This document shows positions 9,975 to 20,145 of a stretch of DNA of 40,437 bases, in pieces. The DNA is from Leptospira sp. (GTDB taxonomy: Bacteria; Spirochaetota; Leptospiria; Leptospirales; Leptospiraceae). The position numbers and the translations under genes are program-made. Within the stretch, counting starts at the first letter, position 1. Each line of letters begins with the position of its first letter. The notes beneath the pieces are model-generated. The model did no database searches. It saw only the letters and a list, made by a program, of their open reading frames with translations, and was not told the DNA's origin. The stretch lies in NCBI GenBank assembly GCA_020831715.1, contig JAFIGA010000292.1, positions 1-40,437 of the forward strand, written 5' to 3'.

Positions 9975-12722
9975 ATGAATATTGAACAATTGATGAGTCT
10001 TTCCGGTGATAACGTTGTTATGTTAGAGGAGCTCTACGAGAACTTCCAAAAAGATCCAAGTTCTGTGTCTCCTGATTGGGCAGATTTTTTCAGAGAAGTT
10101 GAATTTTCCGATACTGGGTTTTCCAAGAATGGAAATGGTGTAGGATATTCCTCTTCTGAACACAAGAAAGACTCCTCCTTAGCTGATTTCGGTTTGGTAA
10201 ACTTACTCAATGCCTATAGAAGACAGGGACATCTCGCCGCCAACCTTGATCCACTTGGAATTCATAAGCCGAACAGACAATTCATAGATCTTAAACTCAA
10301 AGCGCTTAAACCGGAAGATATGGAGAATGAAGTTGACTCCGGTGTTCCCAATTTAGGCAGAGCCAAGCTAAAAAAAGTAATTGAATGGTTCGAAAAAACA
10401 TACTGTGGATCGATTGGTTCCGAGCATTACTATTTGATTGACGATGAAGAAAGAGAATGGCTCCAAAATAAAATGGAACCTACAGCTAACTCAGAACATG
10501 TACCAAAAGGTACGGCTCTAAGACTATATGAGAAACTATTCCAAGCTGATTATTTTGAAAACTTTTTAGCAAAGAAATATGTAGGGAAGAAGCGATTTTC
10601 TTTGGAAGGTGGCGAGTCCACTATTCCCCTATTGGATACGGTGATTGAAGAAGCCGGAAGACATGGTATGGATGGAATCGTAATTGGGATGGCACATAGG
10701 GGAAGATTGAATGTTTTGGTTAACACCATTCGTAAACCGGCAGGATTGATATTTGCCGAATTTGAAGAAAAGTCAGATCCTACCTCCTTGGACTATGGAG
10801 ATGTGAAATACCACTTAGGTTATTCCAACAAAATCATGACCCACTCCGGAAAGGAAGTCCATCTCTCCCTTGCATTCAACCCTTCTCACTTAGAAGCGGT
10901 TGACCCTGTGATTGCAGGATCAGTAAGAGCAAGACAGGTGCTATCCGAAGACAAGGATAGATCCAAGTGGATGCCGATTGCCATACATGGAGATGCTGCA
11001 TTTGCAGGACAAGGTGTAGTTGCAGAAACTCTCAATTTAATGAACTTGGATGGCTACACAGTGGGAGGGACTTTCCATATTGTAATCAACAACCAAATTG
11101 GTTTTACCACCCTACCCAGTGAATCAAGATCCACAATATATGCAACTGACCTGGCTAAAGGATTTCAGATACCCATATTTCATGTGAATGGGGATGATCC
11201 CGAAGCAGTATATCGAACTGTTAAGCTATGCATGGAGTATAGACAAAAGTATAAAAAAGATGTCATCATTGATTTGATCTGCTACAGAAGACTAGGACAT
11301 AATGAAACTGATGAGCCAGCTTTCACCCAACCTGGTATGTACGAAATTATTCGAAAACACCCCAAGACCGTAGATCTGTATGAGCAAGCTCTCTTGAAAA
11401 GAGGAGATATAGACAAGGAAGACCTTGATTTTATAAAAAATGGTTCCATTGAAGGATTGGAGAATTCTTTCAATCGTGCGAAAGAAAGCGAACAGTCAAT
11501 GGTCGTGGATACTATGCAAGGTCGATGGTCAAAATACTCCAAAGAACCACTCGACTCGGATACTGCAACAACCCTCCTCAAGCAACAAATAGAAGGAATC
11601 AGTAAGGCAATCACGACAATACCGGAAGGTTTTACTCCACACCGTGGTGTTCAGAGAGTGATAGAAACAAGACTGAAAATGGCTAGCGGAGAAATTCCGA
11701 TGGATTGGGGTTTTGCCGAGGCATTGTCTTTCGGTTCTATTTTAGAAAATGGTTTCCCGATTCGTTTGGCTGGTCAAGATTCCCAGAGGGGAACCTTTTC
11801 ACACAGACACTCAGTGATGATTGACACAAAAAATAGCGTTCGTCATATTCCCTTGAACCATATTTCCGACCAGCAAGCCAAGCTTGAAGTAATCAACTCT
11901 TCTCTATCCGAATTCTCTTGCTTGGGATTTGAATACGGATATTCTCTTGCTGATCCCAATACTCTAGTTATGTGGGAAGCACAGTTTGGAGATTTTGCCA
12001 ACAATGCTCAAGTAATGTTCGATCAGTTTCTTACCAGCTCTGAGTACAAGTGGCATAGATTGTCCGGCCTTGTTGTTCTTTTGCCTCATGGATATGAAGG
12101 TCAAGGTCCCGAGCACTCATCAGCAAGATTGGAAAGATTTCTCCAAGCCTGTGCAGCAGACAACATCCAAGTTTGCAATTGTACGACAGCAGGTCAGTAT
12201 TTCCATTTATTGAGAAGACAGATTTTGAGAAGCTTCAGAAAACCGCTTATCATCATGTCTCCGAAAAGTATGCTAAGACTACCTGATGCCTCTTCGAATA
12301 TTTCCGAGATCACAGAAGGCGCATTTAAAAAAGTTATCTTCGATTCGGAAATCAAGGCTAAGGATATCAAAAAGATTGTGTTCTGTTCCGGAAAAGTTTA
12401 TTATGATATCAAGAAAGGTTTGGATGAATCAGGGAAGAAGGACATTACTCTGGTTCGAGTGGAACAACTCTATCCATTCCCAGCAAAAGAATTGGAATTT
12501 GTATTGAATCATTTTTCCGGTGCGAAAAAATACGTGTGGGCTCAAGAGGAACCTAGAAATCAAGGAGCATGGTTATTCATTCGGGATAGACTTGAACCGC
12601 TTATTCCTAACTCTTTAAGATTGGAATATGTAGGAAGAAACGAATCACCAAGCCCTGCAGCAGGTCACATGAAGGTTCACGTTAAAGAACATGAAAAGTT
12701 AGTGAATGATGCTATAGCTTAA
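9975..12722 (+). CDS. sucA: 2-oxoglutarate dehydrogenase E1 component
   Basis: Thiamine-diphosphate-dependent decarboxylase of 915 residues (E. coli has 933). The typical E1o N-terminus (SPDWADFF) precedes [11 protein letters not shown] with active-site His241, the TPP/Mg region [11 protein letters not shown] near 337-346, [27 protein letters not shown], and the C-terminal [10 protein letters not shown]. It decarboxylates 2-oxoglutarate and succinylates the lipoyl group of SucB. It is last in the cluster, 65 bases after lpdA, whereas sucA comes first in the common proteobacterial order. The ribosome site is weak (GAGTG about 11 bases upstream). The stop codon lies in the loop of a strong hairpin. 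Confidence 0.96.
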   Translation: MNIEQLMSLSGDNVVMLEELYENFQKDPSSVSPDWADFFREVEFSDTGFSKNGNGVGYSSSEHKKDSSLADFGLVNLLNAYRRQGHLAANLDPLGIHKPNRQFIDLKLKALKPEDMENEVDSGVPNLGRAKLKKVIEWFEKTYCGSIGSEHYYLIDDEEREWLQNKMEPTANSEHVPKGTALRLYEKLFQADYFENFLAKKYVGKKRFSLEGGESTIPLLDTVIEEAGRHGMDGIVIGMAHRGRLNVLVNTIRKPAGLIFAEFEEKSDPTSLDYGDVKYHLGYSNKIMTHSGKEVHLSLAFNPSHLEAVDPVIAGSVRARQVLSEDKDRSKWMPIAIHGDAAFAGQGVVAETLNLMNLDGYTVGGTFHIVINNQIGFTTLPSESRSTIYATDLAKGFQIPIFHVNGDDPEAVYRTVKLCMEYRQKYKKDVIIDLICYRRLGHNETDEPAFTQPGMYEIIRKHPKTVDLYEQALLKRGDIDKEDLDFIKNGSIEGLENSFNRAKESEQSMVVDTMQGRWSKYSKEPLDSDTATTLLKQQIEGISKAITTIPEGFTPHRGVQRVIETRLKMASGEIPMDWGFAEALSFGSILENGFPIRLAGQDSQRGTFSHRHSVMIDTKNSVRHIPLNHISDQQAKLEVINSSLSEFSCLGFEYGYSLADPNTLVMWEAQFGDFANNAQVMFDQFLTSSEYKWHRLSGLVVLLPHGYEGQGPEHSSARLERFLQACAADNIQVCNCTTAGQYFHLLRRQILRSFRKPLIIMSPKSMLRLPDASSNISEITEGAFKKVIFDSEIKAKDIKKIVFCSGKVYYDIKKGLDESGKKDITLVRVEQLYPFPAKELEFVLNHFSGAKKYVWAQEEPRNQGAWLFIRDRLEPLIPNSLRLEYVGRNESPSPAAGHMKVHVKEHEKLVNDAIA

Positions 12723-12737
12723 TTGGCTATAGCATTA
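12707..12737 (+). terminator. Hairpin over the sucA stop codon, probable terminator
   Basis: ATGCTATAGC (12709-12718) and GCTATAGCAT (12726-12735) are perfect 10-base inverted arms around a 7-base loop that contains the sucA TAA. A wobble and one more pair can extend the stem at its base. The convergent lipoprotein gene ends 18 bases beyond it, so it may serve both strands. No long T run follows directly; ATTTTTAATTT comes about 15 bases later. It may terminate imperfectly or protect the mRNA 3' end instead. Confidence 0.55.
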
Positions 12738-12754
12738 AAATTCATATTAGATTT

Positions 12755-13552
12755 TTAATTTCCGGGTAACTTGCCACTGACACTGGAAAATTTTTGGGTT
12801 GCTTTGAACTTGTTCATTCCGAAAAATTTCTGATCTTTGTAGTGGTAGGTTCCAATTCCCAAAAACTTCAGATTTGTATTTAAAATATTTCGTCTATGAC
12901 CGGGTGAATTCATCCAAGAATCAACTAGAGCCACAGCCAAACTTCTATAAGTTTGTGGTGGTAGTGGAATTCCATTGAGGGAATAGCTGAAAAAATTTCC
13001 ATTATTCTGACCGGGTGTGTAAACCGGTCGCCCACCTTCATAGGCTATACCAAATCCTATGTTGATATTTTCTGCCGTATAAGCATTATTAATTCCATAA
13101 ATTTCCAATCTCTTTTTAGGTGTTTCTCTTCCTACAACAGGGCTTGTATGGGAATAGAAATCCAACTTTACCATATCTATAGAATGCTGTGTTGCTGCCT
13201 TCTCCAATGCAGGAGAATATTGCAAAGGAGGTAGAGACATTTCAACCCTGCGCCTATTCGTTTCGTAAAAAATGGATGCATTCAAGAGAGGATAATCTAT
13301 ATTAGAAAAATCAATTCTATTATTTAATTTTTCTATATTTTGAAAACTTTTTTCATCATGTCGCTCATAAAGATTTGGATTCCATGAGGATGCAGCTGTT
13401 AAATCAACTTCTTCTTTGGGAGGATCTATTGCTTTAGGTTCCTGGATAACTCTTGGTTCATCAACAGGAGTTTCTTTTTCTTCAGGTGTTCTGCAGTATG
13501 ACTGCAAAATCAAAGTTATCGCAAGCGTGGCGAATAAGGTTTTCTTTTTCAT
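12755..13552 (-). CDS. Putative lipoprotein with CAP/SCP (PR-1-like) domain
   Basis: The N-terminus MKKKTLFATLAITLILQSYC looks like a signal peptide ending at Cys20, although the box QSYC is a poor lipobox and would need the relaxed spirochaetal rules. A Pro/Glu-rich spacer (21-50) leads to a CAP domain at about 88-260. The expected polar cavity residues are present: His135 in FYSHTSP, Glu161 in TAENIN and His219 in NSPGHRRNIL. CAP proteins are secreted or surface proteins with varied roles; no activity is predicted here. The gene follows another lipoprotein gene by 14 bases and converges on sucA. Confidence 0.8.
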   Translation of the reverse strand: MKKKTLFATLAITLILQSYCRTPEEKETPVDEPRVIQEPKAIDPPKEEVDLTAASSWNPNLYERHDEKSFQNIEKLNNRIDFSNIDYPLLNASIFYETNRRRVEMSLPPLQYSPALEKAATQHSIDMVKLDFYSHTSPVVGRETPKKRLEIYGINNAYTAENINIGFGIAYEGGRPVYTPGQNNGNFFSYSLNGIPLPPQTYRSLAVALVDSWMNSPGHRRNILNTNLKFLGIGTYHYKDQKFFGMNKFKATQKFSSVSGKLPGN

Positions 13553-13566
13553 TGTTTATTTCCCAA

Positions 13567-14130
13567 TCAATAAATATTTAGATCCTCAACCAAGTTGTGA
13601 ATCAGATTTTTTTCTTTGTTGTAACCAATCTCTGCCGCTTCTTCGATACCTCTCTCCCATATAAACATAAACACAAGACCATATAGAGTTGTGTGCTTCT
13701 GAGAATATGCTCGTTCCGAAATAAGCTTGTCTTCTCTGTATATTTTAGCTCTAAGAACTCTCCGCTCACCACTAAAAGCCGGTAACAAACCTGCTGTTGC
13801 AATGGAAAAGAATCCCGATCCAAAGGCTAACCAGGCATTTTCATATTCATCTACAATCGCTGTGTAAATATCTATATGATAGGGAGCCCTTACACCCCCG
13901 CTGATTACCCTACCGAAATATCCGGTCTCTTGAAGATACTTCGTATATAAATCAACTATCCTTTCTCTTTCATCTTCCCCTTCCGGTGTTCTTACTTGAA
14001 TCGACAAAACCGGAATTCGTTTATCCAATTTTGGATGAACAACTACAGGGATTTCTTCACTCAAATAATTGTAGCAATTAGAAAAAATAAAAGCACTAAT
14101 AATGAAAAGACTGATTTTAATAAACTTCAT
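13567..14130 (-). CDS. Hypothetical lipoprotein
   Basis: 187 residues with a classic lipoprotein signal: Lys-rich start, hydrophobic stretch and the box FSNC with Cys19 as the lipidated residue. The mature part has no family I recognise. It includes a hydrophobic stretch near 120-140 (AFGSGFFSIATAGLLPAF) that could be a membrane-inserting hairpin, and a basic segment RRVLRAKIYRE. It starts 5 bases after the stop of the transporter gene, with an AGGA ribosome site, and is followed closely by the CAP-domain lipoprotein. The three are probably one operon. The protein may be a periplasmic or outer-membrane accessory, but nothing in the sequence shows its task. Confidence 0.8.
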   Translation of the reverse strand: MKFIKISLFIISAFIFSNCYNYLSEEIPVVVHPKLDKRIPVLSIQVRTPEGEDERERIVDLYTKYLQETGYFGRVISGGVRAPYHIDIYTAIVDEYENAWLAFGSGFFSIATAGLLPAFSGERRVLRAKIYREDKLISERAYSQKHTTLYGLVFMFIWERGIEEAAEIGYNKEKNLIHNLVEDLNIY

Positions 14131-14135
14131 GAAAA

Positions 14136-15467
14136 CTATCCTAAAACTAATATCTTAATTAGCCAATAACCCAACGAGGCGACAAGAATTAATCCAATTA
14201 ATGTTATCGCTAACCCCGGTATACTCATGTCCTTTGTCTTCAACTCTCCATACCCAAATGCGATTGCATTGGGAGGAGTGGAAACCGGTAATGGCATAGC
14301 TATTGAAGCAGAAAGCGCAACCATAACCACAACCAACGGGACATCCATAGTCGATAGACCCAGAGCCAAAGGAATCATTAGGTTCGCTGTGGCTGTATTG
14401 CTCATTATTGAAGAAAGAGTAATTGTAATCAAGGAGAAAACAAGCGCAATTATAAAAATACTCTCTCCACCGGTTTCATAAAATCCGATTGCCAGACGCG
14501 CAAGCCCTGAAATTTCAATTGCCTTGCCCAATGCAATTCCTCCTCCCATAAGGATCAATACTTCCCAGGAAAGATTTCTAAATTCTTGGATTCCCAATAC
14601 TCGAAATCCAAAGAAACCAATGACCGGAATCAAAGCCACAGTTCCGTTGCTAAGACCATGCCACCCCGATGTCAACCATCCTAAAATCGTTATAAAGGTG
14701 ATTGATCCAATTATCAGGAATTTTTGATAACGATACCCTGGAGATTCTTCCTCTTGATTATCTGTGAATGTAAAAATTGGAATTGGATAATATATTTCTT
14801 TTTTGCAAAAAATTAAAATCAGTAAAATTGGCATGATTGAATTTAAGATAAGAATGAGCGGGATGGAAAATATCATCCATTCCAAAAAAGATGGATCCGA
14901 ACCGAGATTGCGAAGATATTCAACCGCTAATGCATTGGGTAGAGTTCCCACTGGTGTTCCCATTCCACCAATATTACTCGCGAATGGTATACATAATAAA
15001 ATCACTTTTCTCCAGCCGGAACCTTTTGGATATCCATTAAGGATGGGAAGAGAAATCCCCATCATGAGGGAAGTTGTTGCAGTATTGTTCATCCAAAGAG
15101 AAAGAAAAGATGTTGCGAAAACGAGAGAAAAAACAAGCCGAATGGAGGAAGTGGAGTTTTTCCTTAGAATCAGTTGGGCAAATTTTTCGTCCAAACTGTA
15201 TTTATGAAAAGCACTCGAAATTACAAAACCACCCAAAAACAAAACAACGGTATCTGAAAAAAAAGGAGCCAGAAAAAATTCCGCTCCTATCCCGGGATGA
15301 TAGGGTTTTAGGTTTGGCAAGAGCCAAACCAATTCTAAAAAAAGAATCAGAAAGCTTGTAACAAAAATGGGAATCCATTCAGTTATCCATAAAACAATAG
15401 CGAGTATGACTATTATAAGTGTAATCTCTTGGACTAAATTAAGAGGAAGATAACGAGTAAGAATCAT
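14136..15467 (-). CDS. DASS/SLC13-family sodium-coupled anion (dicarboxylate) transporter
   Basis: 443 residues with about a dozen hydrophobic segments in two inverted halves. Each half has the SNT-type substrate and sodium site of divalent-anion:Na+ symporters: WMNNTATTS in the first half and MSNTATAN in the second. SNIGGMGTPVGTLPNALA and MPLPVSTPPNAIAFG form the matching hairpin loops. It sits in the inner membrane. Substrates in this family include succinate, malate, citrate, sulfate and phosphate, and the sequence alone does not choose among them. Neighbouring TCA genes make a dicarboxylate attractive, but that is inference. The ATG is assigned by position; its ribosome site is weak. It is the first gene of a minus-strand set with two lipoproteins. 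Confidence 0.88.
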   Translation of the reverse strand: MILTRYLPLNLVQEITLIIVILAIVLWITEWIPIFVTSFLILFLELVWLLPNLKPYHPGIGAEFFLAPFFSDTVVLFLGGFVISSAFHKYSLDEKFAQLILRKNSTSSIRLVFSLVFATSFLSLWMNNTATTSLMMGISLPILNGYPKGSGWRKVILLCIPFASNIGGMGTPVGTLPNALAVEYLRNLGSDPSFLEWMIFSIPLILILNSIMPILLILIFCKKEIYYPIPIFTFTDNQEEESPGYRYQKFLIIGSITFITILGWLTSGWHGLSNGTVALIPVIGFFGFRVLGIQEFRNLSWEVLILMGGGIALGKAIEISGLARLAIGFYETGGESIFIIALVFSLITITLSSIMSNTATANLMIPLALGLSTMDVPLVVVMVALSASIAMPLPVSTPPNAIAFGYGELKTKDMSIPGLAITLIGLILVASLGYWLIKILVLG

Positions 15468-15562
15468 TCTATTGACAATTTAAGCTAAGACAACTGAAAT
15501 GTAAAGTAGAACGAATATAAATAGAAATTCAATGAGTAGGTATACGTTCAAATGAGGTCAGC

Positions 15563-17983
15563 TTGGGTATAGATTTTAACCAATTGAATCATGCGGTAAT
15601 GGGCAGTGGTCCCATGGGTTTAATAATTTCATCATTGCTTTCAAGGAAATTGGAAGAAGTTTATCTTTGGATTCCGGATACCATTCTTGCTCAAGAGATG
15701 AAAAAAACGAGAGAGGGAAACCTACTCCAATCCCCCTACCGCATTGCAGATAATATCCATATAATATCCGATTATATGGAATTTGAAAGAAATTCTTGGT
15801 GTTTTCATATCGCAGTTCCTTCCAGAACTTTGGAAGAAAATATCAATCACTTATTGGATACAATCGATAATCGACAAGAATTTGTTTTTAACTTGTTCAC
15901 CAAGGGGCTCCTTCCCCACAAAACAAGAAGGAGACTAGGTCTAGTTACATTCTCTTCCTTGATTGAACACTTATCAAAAGAAAAGTCATTATCGGATTTT
16001 GGAATAGCCGCAATCAATGGGCCATCACTATTACAAGAATTAGTTGATGAACAACATAGTTTCTTCAATATTGGATCTCATTCCAAAGAAGCAGCGGATT
16101 ATTTAGCTGATCTATTTCAATTTCCATTCATACATACATCCACTACAAAAGAATTGCATTCCATGGAAATGGCAGGTGTCCTGAAAAACCCTATTGCCAT
16201 TGCGATGGGGATAGCCTCTGTTCTTCCCGGATCAGGATCGAATATTCAAGGTGAATTGCTTCGCTTGGGATTTATGGAAATGCTTGCCTTCGCCAAGGAA
16301 TATAATCTATCACAAGAAATATTTATGGGTAGATCAGGGCTTTCTGATCTAATTACAACATCAACTAGCAAACGAAGCCGCAACAGAAATTATGGGAAGA
16401 AAATGGTGGGTGAGCTGATGGTGGGTCCCGAGAAACTCTCCATCAAAGATCGTTTAGAAATCTGGGTGACTCCCAAGTCCTTCATAGAACGTGAAGTAAG
16501 CAAATGGCACGATACCGTGGAAGGTGCTTATGCTTTGGGGATCATCTTGGAACTTGCCGCTGAAAAGAATTTGGAGCTACCACTTTACAAGACATTATTC
16601 GAAGTTCTTTCCAGAAAGATTCCTCCCATTTCTATAGCCAATCTCCTTACAGGTAAAAAGTCATCTTTCCCATTACAGAAATTAGTCGGTGTAAAGAAAC
16701 AAGGAATGGATCTCGCAGCAGGGGAACATTTTCAATATATCCTGGAAGAAAGGATCATAAAATCTATTGTATCAACATCCGGATTTCTTGCTCGAATTAA
16801 AAAACAGTCTGCATCCACCATTGACAATTTGGAAAAAAGAAAGACTAGAGCTACCAGAAAAAAAGACACCAAAGAATCCGATAAATTAAGAAATGAAATT
16901 ATCTTATGGAATACCTTCGCTAATTCCGGAAGAGAGGAGGAACTTTCCAAAGCCAGACAGATCATTCGTTTCTATGTAAAGGAAATCGCCGATTCATACA
17001 AGCCTGCTATTAGAGATTCCCTTATGAAATTTGTTACTCCATTTCGCTTTTTCAGTGGTGGTATGAAGTGGGGGTCGGTAACGGCACATCTAGGAGGGGA
17101 AGTTGAAAAAGTAAAACAACTTTCCGAAAAATACAATTTACTCTATACACCAAGGCACCAATCACATTTGGATTCTGTAGAGATGGCTTATGCACTAAAT
17201 AAACTGAATCTCCCTACTCCCAGGTATGCTGCCGGAGTAAACCTGATGTCTAGCCCTTTTTGGGAATGGATGCTCAAATCCTTGGGGGCCTATGCAGTTG
17301 ATAGAGAGCGAACCAGAAACTCTTTGTATTTGGAATGTCTCTCCGTTTACTCCAGTCTCCTTTTGGAATCCGGGATTCCATCGCTTGTTTATCCGGAAGG
17401 TACAAGATCGAGAACAGGGGAAATTGTTCCTATTAAAACAGGAATTTTAAAAACGGCAATTGATGCTTTTCGTAATACAGGATCAGAAATTGTAATCATA
17501 CCCATTAGTATATCCTACGAAACAGTTCCCGAAGATACTGAATTTGTCGGCATTCCCGAAAAATTATCGCTAAATGACTTCCTGAATAAAAGATCTAATG
17601 TATATATGGATTTTTGTGAACCAATCCCTATTTCGGAACATATTGGCAATGATGATCCAAGTCTTTCCATCGGTTCAGGAATCGTTCATGGCTGGGCGAA
17701 ATATCATAGAATTCTTCCCAATCAGATTATTGCAAAAATACTAACAGATAACGAAATGAGTCTTGATGTTGATTGCTTACCCGAGCTGATTCATGAATTC
17801 ATACTTTCCAACCCCGGCAATTATCTCACAACCAATGTGAATGATATTCAGAAATCGGGTATCAATCGATTAAAAAAATGTAAAATAATCGAAATAGAAG
17901 ATAACAAAATTATGGCAACCGAATCGAATTTAGTTACTTACTATGGGAATATGGTTCCTATCAATAAAAGCAGAGAATACTAG
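15563..17983 (+). CDS. Bifunctional GpsA-like glycerol-3-phosphate dehydrogenase / PlsB-like acyltransferase fusion
   Basis: 806 residues in two parts. The N-terminal part (about 8-350) is GpsA-like, with the nucleotide fold GSGPMG at 14-19, the catalytic-Lys segment LKNPIAIA (Lys208), then GLSDLITTSTSKRSRNR. The C-terminal part (about 480-700) is a glycerol-phosphate acyltransferase, with HQSHLD (His532, Asp537), GAYAVDR, YPEGTRSRTG (610-619) and IPISISYETVPE. A charged helical linker lies between them. The pairing would reduce dihydroxyacetone phosphate and acylate the resulting glycerol-3-phosphate in one protein, the first steps of phospholipid synthesis at the membrane. The start is a TTG preceded by GAGG; an upstream in-frame stop excludes a longer form. 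It could instead acylate dihydroxyacetone phosphate first. Confidence 0.88.
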   Translation: MGIDFNQLNHAVMGSGPMGLIISSLLSRKLEEVYLWIPDTILAQEMKKTREGNLLQSPYRIADNIHIISDYMEFERNSWCFHIAVPSRTLEENINHLLDTIDNRQEFVFNLFTKGLLPHKTRRRLGLVTFSSLIEHLSKEKSLSDFGIAAINGPSLLQELVDEQHSFFNIGSHSKEAADYLADLFQFPFIHTSTTKELHSMEMAGVLKNPIAIAMGIASVLPGSGSNIQGELLRLGFMEMLAFAKEYNLSQEIFMGRSGLSDLITTSTSKRSRNRNYGKKMVGELMVGPEKLSIKDRLEIWVTPKSFIEREVSKWHDTVEGAYALGIILELAAEKNLELPLYKTLFEVLSRKIPPISIANLLTGKKSSFPLQKLVGVKKQGMDLAAGEHFQYILEERIIKSIVSTSGFLARIKKQSASTIDNLEKRKTRATRKKDTKESDKLRNEIILWNTFANSGREEELSKARQIIRFYVKEIADSYKPAIRDSLMKFVTPFRFFSGGMKWGSVTAHLGGEVEKVKQLSEKYNLLYTPRHQSHLDSVEMAYALNKLNLPTPRYAAGVNLMSSPFWEWMLKSLGAYAVDRERTRNSLYLECLSVYSSLLLESGIPSLVYPEGTRSRTGEIVPIKTGILKTAIDAFRNTGSEIVIIPISISYETVPEDTEFVGIPEKLSLNDFLNKRSNVYMDFCEPIPISEHIGNDDPSLSIGSGIVHGWAKYHRILPNQIIAKILTDNEMSLDVDCLPELIHEFILSNPGNYLTTNVNDIQKSGINRLKKCKIIEIEDNKIMATESNLVTYYGNMVPINKSREY

Positions 17984-17984
17984 G

Positions 17985-18015
17985 AGAAATAAAAATATTC
18001 CTACTAATGAATACT
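17985..18015 (-). terminator. Probable rho-independent terminator of the rpmH-mnmE cluster
   Basis: On the minus strand, right at the mnmE stop, AGTATTC and GAATATT form a 7-base AT-rich stem with one G-U pair and an 8-base loop. TTTTTATTTC follows at once. The stem is weak, but the T run is in the right place, within the 30-base gap to the convergent acyltransferase fusion gene. Confidence 0.45.
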
Positions 18016-19408
18016 ACTTTCCCACGCAAAAGACAGAAAATATTCTCCCCAAAACTTCTTCCGTGGTAATCACTCCGTTTACCGCACCAATTTCTCTGAC
18101 GGCTTCATCAATTTCCTTGATTACTATTTCAGCAGGAGCTTCAACTAACATCAATTCTTCTGCTTTTTTCAAAGATTCTACGATTGCTTTAAAGTGAAAC
18201 TTTTGCCTATCTTCCAAAATTACAAATTCTTCAGTTGACTCCGATCCAGACAATCTGTTCTCCAATAATTGAATCAACTCCGTGAGACCCTGACCTGTCA
18301 CACAGGAAAGAGAGATAATACTTACTCCGGGTAATAACTTGTCCCAATGAATTCTATCCCAAGAAGTGTCCCTTATATCAATCTTGTTGGCAATCAGAAT
18401 TGCAGACTCCATCAGTGTTCGATTCTTTTCTATGTATTCTGCCCAATCGATTTTTTGGGAAGTATCGATCAAGAATAGTTTCAGATTCGCATTATTTGCT
18501 TCTCGCAAACTCTGTTCAATGCCTAATTTTTCGATGGTGTCTTGCGTTTCTCGAATACCTGCCGTATCAACCAATTGGATCGGGATACCTGCAATATTCA
18601 GATCTTCTGTAATATAATCACGAGTAGTCCCCGGAATATCGGAAATAATGGAACGATTCCTTCCAATCAAAAGATTCATTAAGCTGGACTTCCCTACATT
18701 TGGCTCACCAAAAAGTACAACTTTGGATCTTCCGATCAATGTGTCCGCTCTATTGGAAGAATCCAATAACTTTTCACAGAGTTTTCGTATGCGATTGATT
18801 CGCTCCCTTCTCTCTTCTAGACTTTCATAAGTTAGATCTTCTGTTGAAAAATCAATTTCTGCTTCGCACTCAGCCTTGATTCCAACCATCTCCGATCTCA
18901 ATTTAGAAGTAAGTCTCGATAATTCTCCAAAGAGATTTTTCTGAGCAAGTTCCAATTCGAAGCGAGATCTCGAATGGATCAACCTGCCAATTGCTTCCGC
19001 TTCGGTTAGATCCATCTTCCCATTGAGAAAAGCTCTCTTGGTAAATTCTCCCGGTTCTGCCGGTCTCGCTCCCGCTCTTAATAAAAGTTCCAAACCTTGC
19101 CTCAGGAGAATTGGATTGCCATGAAAATGGAACTCGGCAATTTCTTCCCCGGTAAATGTGTTGGGAGAACTATAGTATATAAATATAATTTTATCTATTA
19201 GAGAATTATCATCCAGTGAATTGGTAAAATCACAGTAGATAGATCTCCTGGAATGATTCGTTATCCAGTCAATGGAAAGTTGTTGGTTATTTCGGAATAA
19301 AAATTGAGAAGAGATGGAGAGAGTTTTAGGACCTGTGACTCGCAGTATTCCAATGGCTCCCATTCCGGGAGCCGTTGAAATTGCCGCTATTGTTGCGGCA
19401 TGGTTCAT
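18014..19408 (-). CDS. mnmE: tRNA uridine-5-carboxymethylaminomethyl modification GTPase MnmE
   Basis: 464 residues with the full MnmE architecture: N-terminal folate-binding domain, helical domain, and an inserted G domain with P-loop GEPNVGKSS (234-242), G2 GTTRD (260-264) and G3 DTAG (281-284). The C-terminal CVGK (461-464) carries the catalytic cysteine of the family (Cys461). With MnmG, which is not in this window, it modifies U34 of certain tRNAs. Its ATG overlaps the jag stop as ATGA. It is the last gene of the rpmH cluster, a very widely conserved position. Confidence 0.96.
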   Translation of the reverse strand: MNHAATIAAISTAPGMGAIGILRVTGPKTLSISSQFLFRNNQQLSIDWITNHSRRSIYCDFTNSLDDNSLIDKIIFIYYSSPNTFTGEEIAEFHFHGNPILLRQGLELLLRAGARPAEPGEFTKRAFLNGKMDLTEAEAIGRLIHSRSRFELELAQKNLFGELSRLTSKLRSEMVGIKAECEAEIDFSTEDLTYESLEERRERINRIRKLCEKLLDSSNRADTLIGRSKVVLFGEPNVGKSSLMNLLIGRNRSIISDIPGTTRDYITEDLNIAGIPIQLVDTAGIRETQDTIEKLGIEQSLREANNANLKLFLIDTSQKIDWAEYIEKNRTLMESAILIANKIDIRDTSWDRIHWDKLLPGVSIISLSCVTGQGLTELIQLLENRLSGSESTEEFVILEDRQKFHFKAIVESLKKAEELMLVEAPAEIVIKEIDEAVREIGAVNGVITTEEVLGRIFSVFCVGK

Positions 19409-20121
19409 TCAAAAAATTCTTCATCCTCTGCAGGGAGACCCGCCGGAATTTTTTTGGTTTCGACATCTTTGTATTTATGTTTGTCTTTCATGGAAATCAC
19501 GCGAACTTTCTTGAAGGTTCCATTTCCTTCCGATCTGGTAAATACTCTATCATCCTCTTGGAGTGCCATGTGAATGATTCTTCTTTCAAATGGATTCATT
19601 GGTTCCAACAACTTCGACTTTCCGGTTTTGGAAACCTGAGATGCTACGGACTTACCCAATCGAATCAGGGACATTTCTCTCTTGTCTCTATAAGATTCAA
19701 TGTCCAAGACAATTTTGCGACCATGTCGGATTTTGGAATCAACCATCAGATTCACAATGAATTGCAAAGCATCCAGAGTGGAGCCCCTCTTGCCAATGAT
19801 AAGACCGGATTCTTTACTCCCTAATTCAACATAAATCTTCCCATCCACATCACCCATTCCAATGACTTCTGCTTCAATACCCATCTTTTTCAAAAGAGTG
19901 AGCACCACGCCGTGCACGATTTTTTCAGAAGGAATGTCTTTGTTCGAAACATAAGCTCTAACTACAGCAGGTTTCTTCTGTGTGATTCCCAAGAATCCGG
20001 ACTTGCCGGAATCAACTACTTCAAATCTCAAGTCGCCGGACTCAAGCCTTAGGGTGTTTAGCGTTAGTTCTTCAGCGTCTGACTTAGACTTAGCTTCCGC
20101 TTCAAAAATATAGTTATTCAT
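19405..20121 (-). CDS. jag: Jag/KhpB RNA-binding protein (Jag-N, KH and R3H domains)
   Basis: 238 residues. The N-terminal Jag domain has [11 protein letters not shown] near 37-47. A KH domain follows with the [15 protein letters not shown] loop near 105-119. A C-terminal R3H domain has [12 protein letters not shown] with the Arg and His of that motif. Jag/KhpB/EloR proteins bind RNA, and in firmicutes they influence cell elongation and division; the role in spirochaetes is not established. The gene lies between yidC and mnmE, its usual place, and overlaps mnmE by 4 bases. Confidence 0.93.
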   Translation of the reverse strand: MNNYIFEAEAKSKSDAEELTLNTLRLESGDLRFEVVDSGKSGFLGITQKKPAVVRAYVSNKDIPSEKIVHGVVLTLLKKMGIEAEVIGMGDVDGKIYVELGSKESGLIIGKRGSTLDALQFIVNLMVDSKIRHGRKIVLDIESYRDKREMSLIRLGKSVASQVSKTGKSKLLEPMNPFERRIIHMALQEDDRVFTRSEGNGTFKKVRVISMKDKHKYKDVETKKIPAGLPAEDEEFFE

Positions 20122-20145
20122 ATAGTATCCTCTAAATATGATTTC

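Noticed and set aside
15074..15361. 95-codon plus-strand frame inside the transporter gene
   Set aside because: It lies opposite a well-supported membrane protein, has low-complexity Lys/Glu-rich content and no ribosome site or family match.
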